A stretch of DNA of 64,000 nucleotides from Rhodospirillaceae bacterium (GCA_022843945.1 JALHMR010000012.1:1-64000), one strand, 5' to 3'; shown: positions 31,122 through 39,975, counted from the stretch's first letter. The notes: generated from the sequence alone by a model not told the origin. A program made the numbers and translations.

Positions 31122-31168
31122 ATGTTCGATTTCCGAACATAATAAAGGAGCGCTGCGCGGAAAGTCAA
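31122..31168 (-). promoter_or_regulatory. Sigma70 promoter with overlapping inverted-repeat operator
   Basis: On the minus strand TTGACT (31168-31163) is followed after 17 or 18 bases by TTATTA/TATTAT (31145-31139). The likely start of transcription near 31132 lies inside a perfect inverted repeat, ATGTTCG-n5-CGAACAT (31122-31140). Binding there would block RNA polymerase. The first ATG is 12 bases beyond the repeat. The XRE protein encoded second in the operon is the natural candidate to bind it. Confidence 0.75.
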
Positions 31169-31235
31169 CATATGGTCGGGCGATCTTCCATACCGTTGGA
31201 CATGGATCTTACATCCTATTGATTAGTAACGATAA

Positions 31236-32573
31236 TTATTCATCCTCCGACGCAGGTGGCTCTGAAGTGTCCGGCGCCTCAATTGGGAGGTATGAGATGT
31301 TCGGGGCTGGAAGCGGTGCCCCGATCGCGTCCGCATAGTCGGCATCGGATAGAGACACCAAGAACGGCGCAGCGTCCGACGGGTCGATTGGGTATCGCGG
31401 CGCAGGATTTGGAACTGCGAAGGCCGGAGTTCCAACTTCACCGTTGCGAGCGAAGACTGCGCCAAAGCCGGTGACGTAGGTGGCATTCACGTGCGCTGCA
31501 CCGTAATGGCCGAAGAGTGCATACGACAAAATTCCGGCTCTACGCCGGAGGTGCGGCAGCATCAGATCTGCAGCCTCAATCCCGTGGTCCTGAATGGCGA
31601 TAAAGGCCGGCCGATTACCCGAGAACTGACTGGCTGCTTTGCGCATCGCCTCGAGCATAGGTTTCGATGTGTCGTCCTCTCGCTGGCTGCGCATGACGAC
31701 CAGACACCCTTCGGTCTCCGTGAAACCTCCGGCGATATGGGGGTTAGGCCCGAAGGCTAAGCCGCAGGCCTTGTAAAGCGCCTTCTGGTCGTGAATTGGC
31801 GTATTAGCCAAGACCTCGGTACGGAGACGCCGTTCGAGCTTGAAGTGCGACCCCTCGATGATTGCAGGCACATTATTTCGGAGGGTTGAAAGAGCCGCTT
31901 CTAATAGCTCGGCCTGACTTGACGTATTGGGTGATAGACGACCTTCGAGCGTGATGACCAGTATTTCCTGACGTTTCAGATTCGTATGCGCCATCAACTC
32001 TGGTGCGATCGCTTCCATGAAACGATAGAAGTCCTTTCGGTGAATTTGCCGTCCTGCATCTGCTGATAGGCTTTTGCACTCAACTTCACCAACGAAAGAG
32101 GCGCGACTGAAGCGAAGGTCAAATTGGGCTGTGCCTTCCATATCCGAGAATTCGACGTCATAGCCCCAATCCATGAGTCTTTGGGCTAGATCCAGTTCCA
32201 GATAGATGGGCGCGAACCCTGTTTCCGCTTTGAGTGCATCGCGCAATCGCCCCTCTAGCACCTGCCGCGCTTTTGGAGAGAGAAGGGAATGGACGCCGAC
32301 AGTAGTTGCGGCGAAGTTCAACGCTGCGAGGATGAGCTCGTCAGTCAGTTCAGGAAGTAGGCGTCCCTCTTTGGCTAGAACGTCCACCTGGAAGCTGATA
32401 GCCATCTCCAACCAGTGATAGTCGGCGACGATCTTCCAGCGAAAAGGCGATTTTCGCTGCTCTTGATCAAGCTGCTCGGCCCGCTTGAACCAGCGGTCGC
32501 TTCCGACCAATGCGATGAACCGATCAATGTAACTGGCAAGGAGGTTAAGATTGGTCGGCCCGCTCACACGCAT
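31236..32573 (-). CDS. Putative PD-(D/E)xK nuclease-like protein
   Basis: 445 residues, no named family recognised. Around residues 125-180 the order Glu (YLELDLAQRL, E126), Asp (TAQFDLRF, D152) and VGEVECKSLS (E165-x-K167) fits a PD-(D/E)xK nuclease core: helix with Glu, beta strand with Asp, beta strand with ExK. The last 60 residues are Pro/Asp-rich and disordered. It lies upstream of the promoter at 31122-31168 on the same strand, 95 bases away, so it is transcribed separately or reads into the operon. Its GC is low for the window. It may be a second defence gene or the nuclease arm of the same system. Confidence 0.65.
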   Translation of the reverse strand: MRVSGPTNLNLLASYIDRFIALVGSDRWFKRAEQLDQEQRKSPFRWKIVADYHWLEMAISFQVDVLAKEGRLLPELTDELILAALNFAATTVGVHSLLSPKARQVLEGRLRDALKAETGFAPIYLELDLAQRLMDWGYDVEFSDMEGTAQFDLRFSRASFVGEVECKSLSADAGRQIHRKDFYRFMEAIAPELMAHTNLKRQEILVITLEGRLSPNTSSQAELLEAALSTLRNNVPAIIEGSHFKLERRLRTEVLANTPIHDQKALYKACGLAFGPNPHIAGGFTETEGCLVVMRSQREDDTSKPMLEAMRKAASQFSGNRPAFIAIQDHGIEAADLMLPHLRRRAGILSYALFGHYGAAHVNATYVTGFGAVFARNGEVGTPAFAVPNPAPRYPIDPSDAAPFLVSLSDADYADAIGAPLPAPNISYLPIEAPDTSEPPASEDE

Positions 32574-33070
32574 GCACGCCCCCGAGCGAATCTGTGGAAA
32601 CCCTGAGACCCCTAACTCTTACAACGAAGCGCCGGGCATCACCGTTACACAAGCTAGGCCCGCGGTCCGCTGTGAGACTTCAAAGGCGTCACGGCAAATC
32701 CTGGCCATGTCATCGCCGTCCGCGGACAGTTGCGGACGCGTTTGCGCGTCCGTGGTCGGAAGAAAAGAAGGAGAACATCGAGGCGCGTTGCCATTAGTCC
32801 CCGGTTAGTCCCCAGCGCCTCTGCCGAAAAAAAACGCCGCCTAACCGGTTGATTAGGCGGCGAGTTGAACAGGGAGGCTTCACGTCTGGGAGACGTAGGA
32901 TCCGAAGACCCTGCACCCTGACCCTCAGGTCGGGGTGGCGTCACGGCCAGGGAAGGCCGGAGACGCTACGGTGCTGCAAGCAGCACCCCACGGATTAATA
33001 ATTGAGCGGACGGCTCAAGATTGGTACCGCAGATATCTCACGGTAGGTATACGCCCGGCGCATACCTTTT
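32574..33070. other. Non-coding boundary stretch between ICE cargo and chromosome, rich in hairpins
   Basis: No gene in 497 bases. The ICE side has a hairpin CGGACGCG-TTTG-CGCGTCCG (32733-32752) and a tandem TTAGTCCCC repeat near 32794-32812. From 32835 to 33067 there are at least seven stems: 32835-32862, 32882-32896, 32915-32936 (9 bp with one G-U pair when read on the + strand), 32938-32966, 32970-32987, 33002-33018, 33045-33067. This density suggests a structured RNA or a recombination site. I compared it by eye with 6S, SRP, tmRNA and RNase P RNA and found no convincing match. Confidence 0.55.
32827..32862 (-). terminator. Intrinsic terminator read on the minus strand
   Basis: Perfect 10-base stem CGCCGCCTAA (32835-32844) with TTAGGCGGCG (32853-32862), 8-base loop, and a run of eight T on the minus strand (A8 at 32827-32834). 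It would stop transcripts coming from lysR or from a minus-strand non-coding RNA before they enter the ICE. Confidence 0.8.
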
Positions 33071-33071
33071 T
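33045..33071 (+). terminator. Terminator-like hairpin read on the plus strand, next to lysR stop
   Basis: Arms 33045-33054 and 33058-33067 (one mismatch) with a 3-base loop, followed by TTTTT on the + strand at 33067-33071. It would stop plus-strand transcripts leaving the boundary stretch before they run into lysR from behind. Confidence 0.55.
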
Positions 33072-33967
33072 CAGAACTGGGTCTCGGCCACCTTGCGCAC
33101 CAGGAAGTCGCGAAAAACCGCGATTCTCTTGGAGTTACGCATCTCTTCCGCATAGACGAAATAGGCCTCGTAGGTCGGTCCTTCGAGGTTCGGCAGGATC
33201 TGGACGATCTTGCTGCTCTCCTGAGCCATGTAATCCGGGAAGGCCGCGATGCCGACTCCGTTCTCCACGGCCCTCAGGATTGCATAGACGTTGTTCACCT
33301 GGAGTACGGGTGTACGCCGCTGCCCGGGCGGGCAGCCGACCTCCAGGAGCCAGTTGATGCCCGGGAAGGGCGGGCGGGGGTCCTCGCCGTAGACCACGAT
33401 CTTGTGGCGGTCGAGATCGGCGGCGGTCTGCGGCGTGCCGTATTTCTTGAGGTAGGCCGGCGCGGCGAAGACGTGGATATGCACCGAGATCAGGTGGCGC
33501 TGGATGAGATCGGGCTGGCGCGGCGGCTGCATGCGGATGGCGCAGTCGGCCTCGCGCATGCCGAGATCGAGCTCCGAATCCTCGACCAGCAGGTTGACGT
33601 TGATCTCGGGATAGAGCTCGAGGAACTCGCGGATGCGCGGCACCAGCCAGACCGAGCCGAAGGCGACCGAGGAGGTGACGCGCAGCAGGCCCGAGGGCCG
33701 CTCGCGCGTCTCGGTGATCTGGGTCTCGACGGCGGCGAGCTTGCCGAAGACGTCGCGCACCGTGCCGTAGAGCATCTCGCCCGCTTCGGTGAGGATCAGG
33801 CCGCGGGCGTGGCGGTGGAAGAGCGGCGTCTTGAGCGATTCCTCGAGCGCGCTGATCTGCCGGCTGACCGCCGACTGCGAGAGGTTCAGCGCTTCGCCGG
33901 CATGGGTGAAGCTGCCGGCCTCGGCGACGGCGTGGAAGATGCGGAGCCGGTCCCAATCCATCGACAT
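33071..33967 (-). CDS. LysR-family transcriptional regulator
   Basis: 298 residues. N-terminal winged helix (MDWDRLRIFHAVAEAGSFTH, SQSAVSRQISALEE) and a full-length periplasmic-binding-like effector domain. First chromosomal gene right of the ICE. It starts 19 bases after the trxB stop, so it is probably co-transcribed with trxB rather than divergent from its target, which is unusual for LysR genes; the target cannot be deduced. Confidence 0.88.
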   Translation of the reverse strand: MSMDWDRLRIFHAVAEAGSFTHAGEALNLSQSAVSRQISALEESLKTPLFHRHARGLILTEAGEMLYGTVRDVFGKLAAVETQITETRERPSGLLRVTSSVAFGSVWLVPRIREFLELYPEINVNLLVEDSELDLGMREADCAIRMQPPRQPDLIQRHLISVHIHVFAAPAYLKKYGTPQTAADLDRHKIVVYGEDPRPPFPGINWLLEVGCPPGQRRTPVLQVNNVYAILRAVENGVGIAAFPDYMAQESSKIVQILPNLEGPTYEAYFVYAEEMRNSKRIAVFRDFLVRKVAETQF

Positions 33968-33986
33968 GGGCGCCCCCCGGCCGCCC

Positions 33987-34955
33987 TTACTGGGCCGCCA
34001 GGGGCGTCGCGACTTCCTCGTGCGCCAGGAAGCGCTCGGCTTCCAGCGCCGCCATGCAGCCCATGCCGGCCGCGGTCACCGCCTGGCGGAAGACCTTGTC
34101 CTTCACGTCGCCGGCGGCGAACACGCCGGGGATGTTGGTGGCGCAAGAATCCGGCTTGGTGACGATGTAGCCGTCCTCGTCGGTGGTGACGATTCCCTTG
34201 AACAGCTCGGTCGCCGGCACATGGCCGATGGCGACGAACAGCCCGTCGACCTTCAGGTCCTGGTGCTGGCCGGTAACCAGGTCCTTGACCTTGAGCCCGG
34301 TGACGCCGGCGGGGCTGCCGCCGCCGATCACTTCCTCGACCGCCGAGTTCCAGACCACGTCGACCTTCGGGTTCTTGAACAGGCGGCCCTGGTTGGTCTT
34401 GTCGGCGCGCAGCTTGTCGCGGCGGTGGATCAGCGTGACCTTCTTGGCGTGGTTGGTGAGGTAGAGCGCCTCCTCGACCGCCGTGTTGCCGCCGCCGACC
34501 ACGGCGACGTCCTTGCCGCGGAAGAAGAAGCCGTCGCAGGTGGCGCAGGCCGACACACCCGCGCCGCGATACTTGTCCTCCGAGGGCAGGCCCAGCCACT
34601 TGGCCTGGGCGCCGGTGGCGATGATCAGTGTTTCGCAGAGATAGGTGTCGCCCGAATCGCCGAACAGGGTGAACGGGCGCTTCGACAGGTCGACCCGGAC
34701 GATGATGTCCTCGATCATGCGCGTGCCGACATGCTCGGCCTGCGCCTGCATCTGGTCCATCAGCCAGGGGCCCTGAATCACCTCGGCGAAACCAGGGTAG
34801 TTCTCGACATCGGTGGTGATCGACATCTGGCCGCCCGGCTGCATGCCGCGCAGCAGGATCGGCTGCAGGTTGGCGCGCGCGGCGTAGATCGCCGCGGTAT
34901 AGCCGGCCGGTCCGGAGCCGAGAATAAGGACCTTGCTGTGGATAGTTTGGGCCAT
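33987..34955 (-). CDS. trxB: Thioredoxin reductase
   Basis: 322 residues, normal length. FAD-binding GSGPAGYTAAIYAARAN, redox-active CATC in VSACATCDGFFF (about 140), and NADPH-binding VGGGNTAVEEAL are all present. The enzyme reduces thioredoxin with NADPH in the cytoplasm. Upstream of lysR and reading the same way. Confidence 0.95.
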   Translation of the reverse strand: MAQTIHSKVLILGSGPAGYTAAIYAARANLQPILLRGMQPGGQMSITTDVENYPGFAEVIQGPWLMDQMQAQAEHVGTRMIEDIIVRVDLSKRPFTLFGDSGDTYLCETLIIATGAQAKWLGLPSEDKYRGAGVSACATCDGFFFRGKDVAVVGGGNTAVEEALYLTNHAKKVTLIHRRDKLRADKTNQGRLFKNPKVDVVWNSAVEEVIGGGSPAGVTGLKVKDLVTGQHQDLKVDGLFVAIGHVPATELFKGIVTTDEDGYIVTKPDSCATNIPGVFAAGDVKDKVFRQAVTAAGMGCMAALEAERFLAHEEVATPLAAQ

Positions 34956-35045
34956 GGCAATGAATCTGAGACTCCGCCGCGGAAGTGCGGGGGACCGTTT
35001 AACCTAAGTGCCCGGTTAGGGTGACGCAAGCCCGGCCGGACCGGC

Positions 35046-35996
35046 CTAGAGCAGCGCTTTGAGCCGCGCCAGATCGATGTTTCCGCCGCTGATCACCGCC
35101 ACCACCGGGGCGCCTTTGGGCAGGCTGGATACCGCCGCGATCAGGCCGGCCAGCGCCGTGGCGCCCGACGGCTCGGCCATCAGCTTGCAGCGCTCCATCA
35201 GCAGCGTCATCGCCTCGATGATCTGCCGGTCCTCGACCAGGTCGATGCGCTCGGCGCGGTCGCGGATCAGCGGGAACGTGTGCTGGCCGGCAAAGGGATT
35301 GGCCAGGCCGTCGGCGACCGTGTCGACGCGATCGAGGGTGATCGGCTTGCCGGCTTCGAGGCTGCGATAGAGTGTCGCCGCGCCCACCGGCTCGACGCCG
35401 ACCAGCCGGGCCTTGGCGTCGGCGGCAATCAGCCCGGTGGCGATCCCCGCCGCCAGCCCGCCACCGCCAATCGGCGCGAAGATGGTCTGGACCTCGGGCA
35501 GGTCCTCCAGGATCTCCAGCGCCAGCGAGGCGTGACCGGCGATCACGTCCGGGTGGTCGGTTGGTGGGATGTAGGTGAGGCTCTGGTCGCGGGCGATGGC
35601 CTGGCAGCGGGCGAAGGCCTCGGCCGCGGTGCCGTGCATGACCACCTCGCCGCCGTAGCCGCGGATCGCCGCGGCCTTCACCGCGCTGGCGCCGGCCGGC
35701 ATCACCACGGTGCAGCGCAGGCCGAAGATTCGCGCGGCATAGGCCACCGCCTGGCCGGCATTGCCGGCCGAGAAGGTGATCACGCCGTCCCGCCGCGCGC
35801 CCTCATCAAGGGCGACCGCGTTGACGATACCGCGCGGCTTGTAGGAGCCCGTGCGCTGGAAAAGCTCCGCCTTGAGGTGCAGCTCGACGCCGAGCTGGCG
35901 GCTCAGGCTCGCTGAATAAAGCAGCGGGGTCCGGTGTATATGCGGCGCGATACGGTCGCGGATCGCCTGGAGTTGCGTCAGAGTGGGAATGCCCAT
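35046..35996 (-). CDS. Threonine dehydratase-like PLP enzyme
   Basis: 316 residues, fold-type II PLP enzyme. SYKPRG holds the Schiff-base Lys (about 55), SAGNAGQAVAYAA and GGGGLAAGIATG bind cofactor, and SGGNIDLARL ends the domain. Without the C-terminal ACT domain it is of the short catabolic type (threonine/serine dehydratase or racemase). Start ATG 35996; the divergent VOC gene begins 10-64 bases away. Confidence 0.85.
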   Translation of the reverse strand: MGIPTLTQLQAIRDRIAPHIHRTPLLYSASLSRQLGVELHLKAELFQRTGSYKPRGIVNAVALDEGARRDGVITFSAGNAGQAVAYAARIFGLRCTVVMPAGASAVKAAAIRGYGGEVVMHGTAAEAFARCQAIARDQSLTYIPPTDHPDVIAGHASLALEILEDLPEVQTIFAPIGGGGLAAGIATGLIAADAKARLVGVEPVGAATLYRSLEAGKPITLDRVDTVADGLANPFAGQHTFPLIRDRAERIDLVEDRQIIEAMTLLMERCKLMAEPSGATALAGLIAAVSSLPKGAPVVAVISGGNIDLARLKALL

Positions 35997-36059
35997 AGAG
36001 GAGTCATGGCACGGCGATTCGCGCAAAAGCAAATCGCCGGCCAAGCACCCAGGGGACAG

Positions 36060-36965
36060 ATGACGGCGGCACTGCGGTTTCCCAACGGCGACGAGATCTT
36101 CCTCGACCATGCCGGTATTTTCGTGCCGGAGTTCGAGGCGTCGGCGGCGGCGCTGGAGCGCTTGGGTTTCCGGCTGACGCCGCTGGCGATCCACGAAAGC
36201 GCGCTCACGCCCGGCGCGCCGCTCACCCGCCTGGGCACGGCCAACCGCTGCGCCATGCTGCGGGAAGGCTATCTCGAGATGCTCGGGCCGCTGGGCGACA
36301 CGCCGATGGCCCGGCACGTGCGCCGCCGCCTGGCACGTTACGCCGGGCTGCATCTCATCGCCTTCTCGGCCTGCGATCCCGAACGCTGGCACGCCCTCCT
36401 GACGGCGCGCGGCCTGCGACCGGACCCCGTGGCCCGCATCCAGAGGCCGACACCCACACCGGCGGGGCCGCAGGTCGTGCGCGGCTCGATCGTTCGCCCG
36501 CCGGTGGATTCCTGGCCCGAGGCCCGGGTGCAGACCGTGTTCCACGAAACGCCGGAGATCATGTGGCCGGCCGCCTATCTCGGCCATGCCAACGGCGCCG
36601 AGGCCCTGACGTCCATGCTCATCGTGGTCGAGGATGTTGCGTCGGCGGCCGATCGTTTCGCCGCCCTCACGGATCGGAAGGCGGTTGTCGAGGGCCGCCG
36701 CCGGAGGATCGCCCTTGATCGCGGCTCGCTGCTCCTCGTCGAGGCCAGCGAGGCCTCGACCCTGCTGCCCGGTCTCCTCGTGCCGGCCCTGCCGTTCTGC
36801 GCCGCGATCGCCATTCGCAGCGACACGGGCGCCAGCGCCGCGCATTTCGAGCGCAGCAACGTGCCTTATGCGAAAACGCCGGACGGATTACGGATCGAGG
36901 CCAGCCACGGCCTCGGCGCCACGTTCGTCTTCCACGACGGCGCGTCGGTCTGGGGCGCCGGTTAG
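36060..36965 (+). CDS. VOC-superfamily (glyoxalase-like) protein
   Basis: 301 residues; LDHAGIFVPEFEASAAALERLG is the opening beta-alpha-beta unit of a glyoxalase-like domain, followed by RLGTANRCAMLREGYLEMLGP and a second half with a weaker repeat. The family binds a divalent metal and covers dioxygenases, lyases and isomerases; the substrate is unknown. Start ATG 36060 (AGGGGACAG upstream) gives the family start, while ATG 36006 with AGAGGAG is also possible. The stop overlaps the end of the converging next gene by 4 bases. Confidence 0.75.
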   Translation: MTAALRFPNGDEIFLDHAGIFVPEFEASAAALERLGFRLTPLAIHESALTPGAPLTRLGTANRCAMLREGYLEMLGPLGDTPMARHVRRRLARYAGLHLIAFSACDPERWHALLTARGLRPDPVARIQRPTPTPAGPQVVRGSIVRPPVDSWPEARVQTVFHETPEIMWPAAYLGHANGAEALTSMLIVVEDVASAADRFAALTDRKAVVEGRRRRIALDRGSLLLVEASEASTLLPGLLVPALPFCAAIAIRSDTGASAAHFERSNVPYAKTPDGLRIEASHGLGATFVFHDGASVWGAG

Positions 36966-38869
36966 AACCCGAACATGTGATCGAGGCTGAAAGCCTCGTC
37001 GCCCGCGACCAGGCCGTGATAGCCGAACAGGCGGCAGGTCGTGTCGCGCACCAGGACGTAGCCGCCGTCTCCCGCCTTGGCGAGGGCGTCGCGCCCGAAG
37101 ACCTCGGACGCGCGCCAGAGCAGAGAGCCCGAGCAGGGGATCTGCACATCGACCTTGGTGATCTCGCTGCCGTCGCGGCCGTGGAGGATCAGCGCGGTGG
37201 CGGATTGCACCGCCCAGGGCGTCGAGGCCGGATAGATCAGGTGGCAGAGCGTATCCAGGCCTTCGGTTCCGAGGCGCAGGAACAGCCGGGTCGACAGTCC
37301 CGGCGGCCGCCCGGCGTAGGATTGCGGCTCGCTCTTGTAAGTCAGGACGGTGTTGAAGATGTGCGCGCCGAAGCTCGTCTCGGCGGCATGACCGGAGCGC
37401 TTGTCTTCGTAGCGGAATAGCGCGTGCAGCCAGCCGTCGGCCTGGCCGCCGTCGCGGAAATCGTAGAGCAGCTCGAGATGGCCGTAGCCCGACGGCAGTG
37501 TCGTGCCGTTGAGCAGGGCGCCGATCTCGGCGGAGGTCGTGTGGTCGCGGCGCAGGTTGCCGAGGAACGTGGTGGCCGCCTCGCGCCCCGAGGCATCATA
37601 GAGCTTCAAGGCAACCGGCAGCGTGTCCTGCGTCGTCGCCATGGGCGTCGGCAGGACAATCGAGCGATAGCGGTCGACCGGCAGGATAGGAGCCGGAAGG
37701 ATGAAGCCCTTGCCCATCAGGTTGGCGAGGTCGGGGATGCGCGGATCCGGCTTAAGATCGACGCGCTCGACATTGGGGTGGGCGATCCGCCGATGGCCGG
37801 TCGCTGAGACGATCTCGTAGCGCGGCCGGACCATGTGCTTGCCGGCCTGGACCTCGATCTGCTGCGGCCAGCGCGCCGCCGGCAGCAGGGCCGCGACATC
37901 CAGCGCAAACGAGCCGAAGGGCGGCACGGCGCGGTTGAGCCGGGCGATCTCGCTGCTGCCCATCAGGTTGACGCCGATGGCTCCCGCGGGGATCGCGCAA
38001 GGATGCGAGTTCTGCACCCAGAGCAGGACCTTTTCATCGGCCTTGGGCGCCGGCAGTCCGGCGTAGTGATCGGCCGGCCAGGCATTGGCATCGTGCGTGC
38101 ACGACAGCTCCTCCGGCTTCTCGCCGAAGAGATCGAGCGCGTACTTGACCACGTCGTGGCCGGTGACGCCGATGGCGTGGATGAAGAGCTGGCCGCAGAA
38201 TTCCGGGAGCTTGAATCGGCGCCGCACATCGCGGCTGTCGATCGTCACCCCGGCGACACCCGGCGCCACGCTCTCGCGCCATTCGGCGAGGCACTGGCCG
38301 TCGGCGCCGAACAGGCAGAGCCAGAGCGTGACGCTCTTGGCGCCGTAGCCGGCCCAGTAGTTCGCCGTCACGATGCGCGTGTGGCGCGCCGCTTCGTCGC
38401 GGAAGAAGGCGAAGTTGGTGGCGAAATTGTTGGGATCGAGATAGTTGCGCGGGTTCGTCAGCATCTCGCCGGCGAGGCGAATCTCGTCGAGCGTGACGAT
38501 CACGACGCCGGCCGGTGCCAGATGGCGGATGTGATCGACGAAACGCTGGGCGTCGAAGGCGAGCACGAGCACAGTCCGCGCCTTCGACACGGGAAGATCG
38601 GACACCGGTTGCGCGGCGCGGCCGAGAGCCTGGCGGCCGATAGCGTCCACGTCCTGCACGAAGAGACCGGCCAGCGGCAGCGCGGAAAACGAATGGATGG
38701 CGTCAAACGGCTCGGCCAGGCCGAGCGGATCGTAGACCGCCACCGGGCCCTGGCCGGCGAGCCGCTGCAGCAGGGCGCGCGCCGGCTCGGCCACCAGCGG
38801 GTGGCCGATCGCCTTGAAGAAGGCGTTGCCGCCTTTGACGTTGCTAAAGGTCTCGATACGCAGTGCCAT
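36962..38869 (-). CDS. Large protein of unknown function
   Basis: 635 residues, no signal peptide or membrane helix. I do not recognise a family. There are patches that look like beta-rich, carbohydrate-binding-like or surface structure (WLCLFGADGQCLAEWRESV, NLMGSSEIARLNRAVPPFGSF), and the C-terminal third reads as further beta sandwich. Codon use is normal for the chromosome, so it is a resident gene. It lies head-to-tail after the ELM1-like gene, 27 bases away, so the two may form an operon and share an envelope-related role. Confidence 0.6.
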   Translation of the reverse strand: MALRIETFSNVKGGNAFFKAIGHPLVAEPARALLQRLAGQGPVAVYDPLGLAEPFDAIHSFSALPLAGLFVQDVDAIGRQALGRAAQPVSDLPVSKARTVLVLAFDAQRFVDHIRHLAPAGVVIVTLDEIRLAGEMLTNPRNYLDPNNFATNFAFFRDEAARHTRIVTANYWAGYGAKSVTLWLCLFGADGQCLAEWRESVAPGVAGVTIDSRDVRRRFKLPEFCGQLFIHAIGVTGHDVVKYALDLFGEKPEELSCTHDANAWPADHYAGLPAPKADEKVLLWVQNSHPCAIPAGAIGVNLMGSSEIARLNRAVPPFGSFALDVAALLPAARWPQQIEVQAGKHMVRPRYEIVSATGHRRIAHPNVERVDLKPDPRIPDLANLMGKGFILPAPILPVDRYRSIVLPTPMATTQDTLPVALKLYDASGREAATTFLGNLRRDHTTSAEIGALLNGTTLPSGYGHLELLYDFRDGGQADGWLHALFRYEDKRSGHAAETSFGAHIFNTVLTYKSEPQSYAGRPPGLSTRLFLRLGTEGLDTLCHLIYPASTPWAVQSATALILHGRDGSEITKVDVQIPCSGSLLWRASEVFGRDALAKAGDGGYVLVRDTTCRLFGYHGLVAGDEAFSLDHMFGF

Positions 38870-38896
38870 GGCCGCCTTATAGCCCGTGGGGCGGGT

Positions 38897-39850
38897 TCAC
38901 GACCAGCCAAAGCGCCGGCGGCATTCGGCTGCCGCGCGGGCCGTGTCGTCGATGGCGGGATATGTCCAGCGGGCGAGCTCCCCGGTGAAGGGCCGTGTGT
39001 AGCCTTCGCCGATCAGCTCGTCCTGGAACCGGCGCAGCCGCGCCGAATCCCCGGGCAGGCGCACGACATTGACGGGCTTGCCGGTGGCCAGCGCCTCCGA
39101 GGTCATCGACACCGAGTCTTCGGTGACGACCAGGACATCCGCCAGGGCGAGAATGCCGAGATAAGGGTTCTCGCCCTTGCCGTCCCAGATATAGGCCGGC
39201 ACCCCGGCGAGCGTGGCGCGCAGCACGGCTTCATTGTCGGCGCCGGTGCGGCGCGACGGGGTGATCGCCAGGCCGGCCGAATGCGACGCCGTCAGATGGG
39301 CCAGACGCATCGCGAGATCAGCCATCACGGAACCGTCGAGCACGAACCGCCCGTTGCTGCCGCCGATCAGCACGCCGACCAGCGGCCGTGGCAGGTCAGC
39401 AAAGGTTTGCCGCCAGCGGTCGGCTGCCGCCTGGAGTTTTGCCGGCGTGACCGGATGTACCGCGCCGATGGTGGAGACGAGATTTTCGCCCTTCAGCCCA
39501 TCATGGCGGGGGGCCACCACCACGTCGAACCGCTCCAGGGGCATCAGCGGGTTCTGAATGTGGGCGGCCCGGACCCGGCCGCCGCTCTGGCGCCGCATCG
39601 CGGCGGCCAGCGGGGCGGCGATCTTGCCGCAGCTGATCACCACCTCCGGCCAGGGCGGATCGAGACGATCGCTGTCGTCCGCCAGGGCGGAAAGGGGATT
39701 GAGCCACAGCCAGCCGGGCAGGCGACGCCACAGGAGTTTGGCCTTAACCCGTTTGAAGACCGGTTCGAGGTCGAGCGCTTCGGCGAGGCCGCGGCCCTGG
39801 GATTCGAAGCCCGCTTCGCCCGGCGTAATGATCCAGCCCGTCCGTGACAT
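38897..39850 (-). CDS. ELM1/GtrOC1-like putative glycosyltransferase
   Basis: 317 residues. The ELM1 (DUF1022) family is recognised from WPEVVISCGKIAAPLAAAMRR, IQNPLMPLERFDVVVAPRHDG, VLIGGSNGRFVLD and VLVVTEDSVSMTSEALATGKPV. Bacterial members resemble GT-B glycosyltransferases and lie near lipopolysaccharide genes; the eukaryotic relative acts in mitochondrial fission. Substrate unknown. Confidence 0.8.
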   Translation of the reverse strand: MSRTGWIITPGEAGFESQGRGLAEALDLEPVFKRVKAKLLWRRLPGWLWLNPLSALADDSDRLDPPWPEVVISCGKIAAPLAAAMRRQSGGRVRAAHIQNPLMPLERFDVVVAPRHDGLKGENLVSTIGAVHPVTPAKLQAAADRWRQTFADLPRPLVGVLIGGSNGRFVLDGSVMADLAMRLAHLTASHSAGLAITPSRRTGADNEAVLRATLAGVPAYIWDGKGENPYLGILALADVLVVTEDSVSMTSEALATGKPVNVVRLPGDSARLRRFQDELIGEGYTRPFTGELARWTYPAIDDTARAAAECRRRFGWS

Positions 39851-39975
39851 CGGCCGGGACTATGGGGGCCGGCGGGGCCCTGCGCAACTCACGGGTAACA
39901 AAATTCCAAAGCCGGTTGCAGCCCGGCCCTCGGCGTGGAATATTATTTCAACACGGCAGAGGGTGGAGAAACGAA

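Larger units (their letters stand above)
1..32830. mobile_element. Integrative conjugative element, internal and right-hand part
   Basis: Seen: an antirestriction gene, ParB-like gene, relaxase, coupling protein and trbBCDEJLFGI operon in one block, interrupted by non-conjugative cargo of lower GC, and followed abruptly at about 33 kb by housekeeping genes. This gene set (ArdC, DUF2958, ParB, DUF736, TraF, DUF3363 relaxase, TraG, Trb, DUF2274) is the usual backbone of alphaproteobacterial ICEs. No integrase and no tRNA or tmRNA end is visible, so the attachment site cannot be fixed; the right end is placed in the non-coding stretch 32574-33070 by context only. A plasmid integrated as a whole would look the same, but no rep gene is present. 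Confidence 0.8.

Noticed and set aside
1-32830. Integrase or insertion sequence within the ICE
   Set aside because: No tyrosine or serine recombinase, and no transposase with inverted ends, was found in any frame.
32835-33071. 6S, SRP or tmRNA gene in the boundary stretch
   Set aside because: Hairpin layout and short motifs are suggestive, but no stretch matches the known cores of these RNAs, and the strand is undecided.
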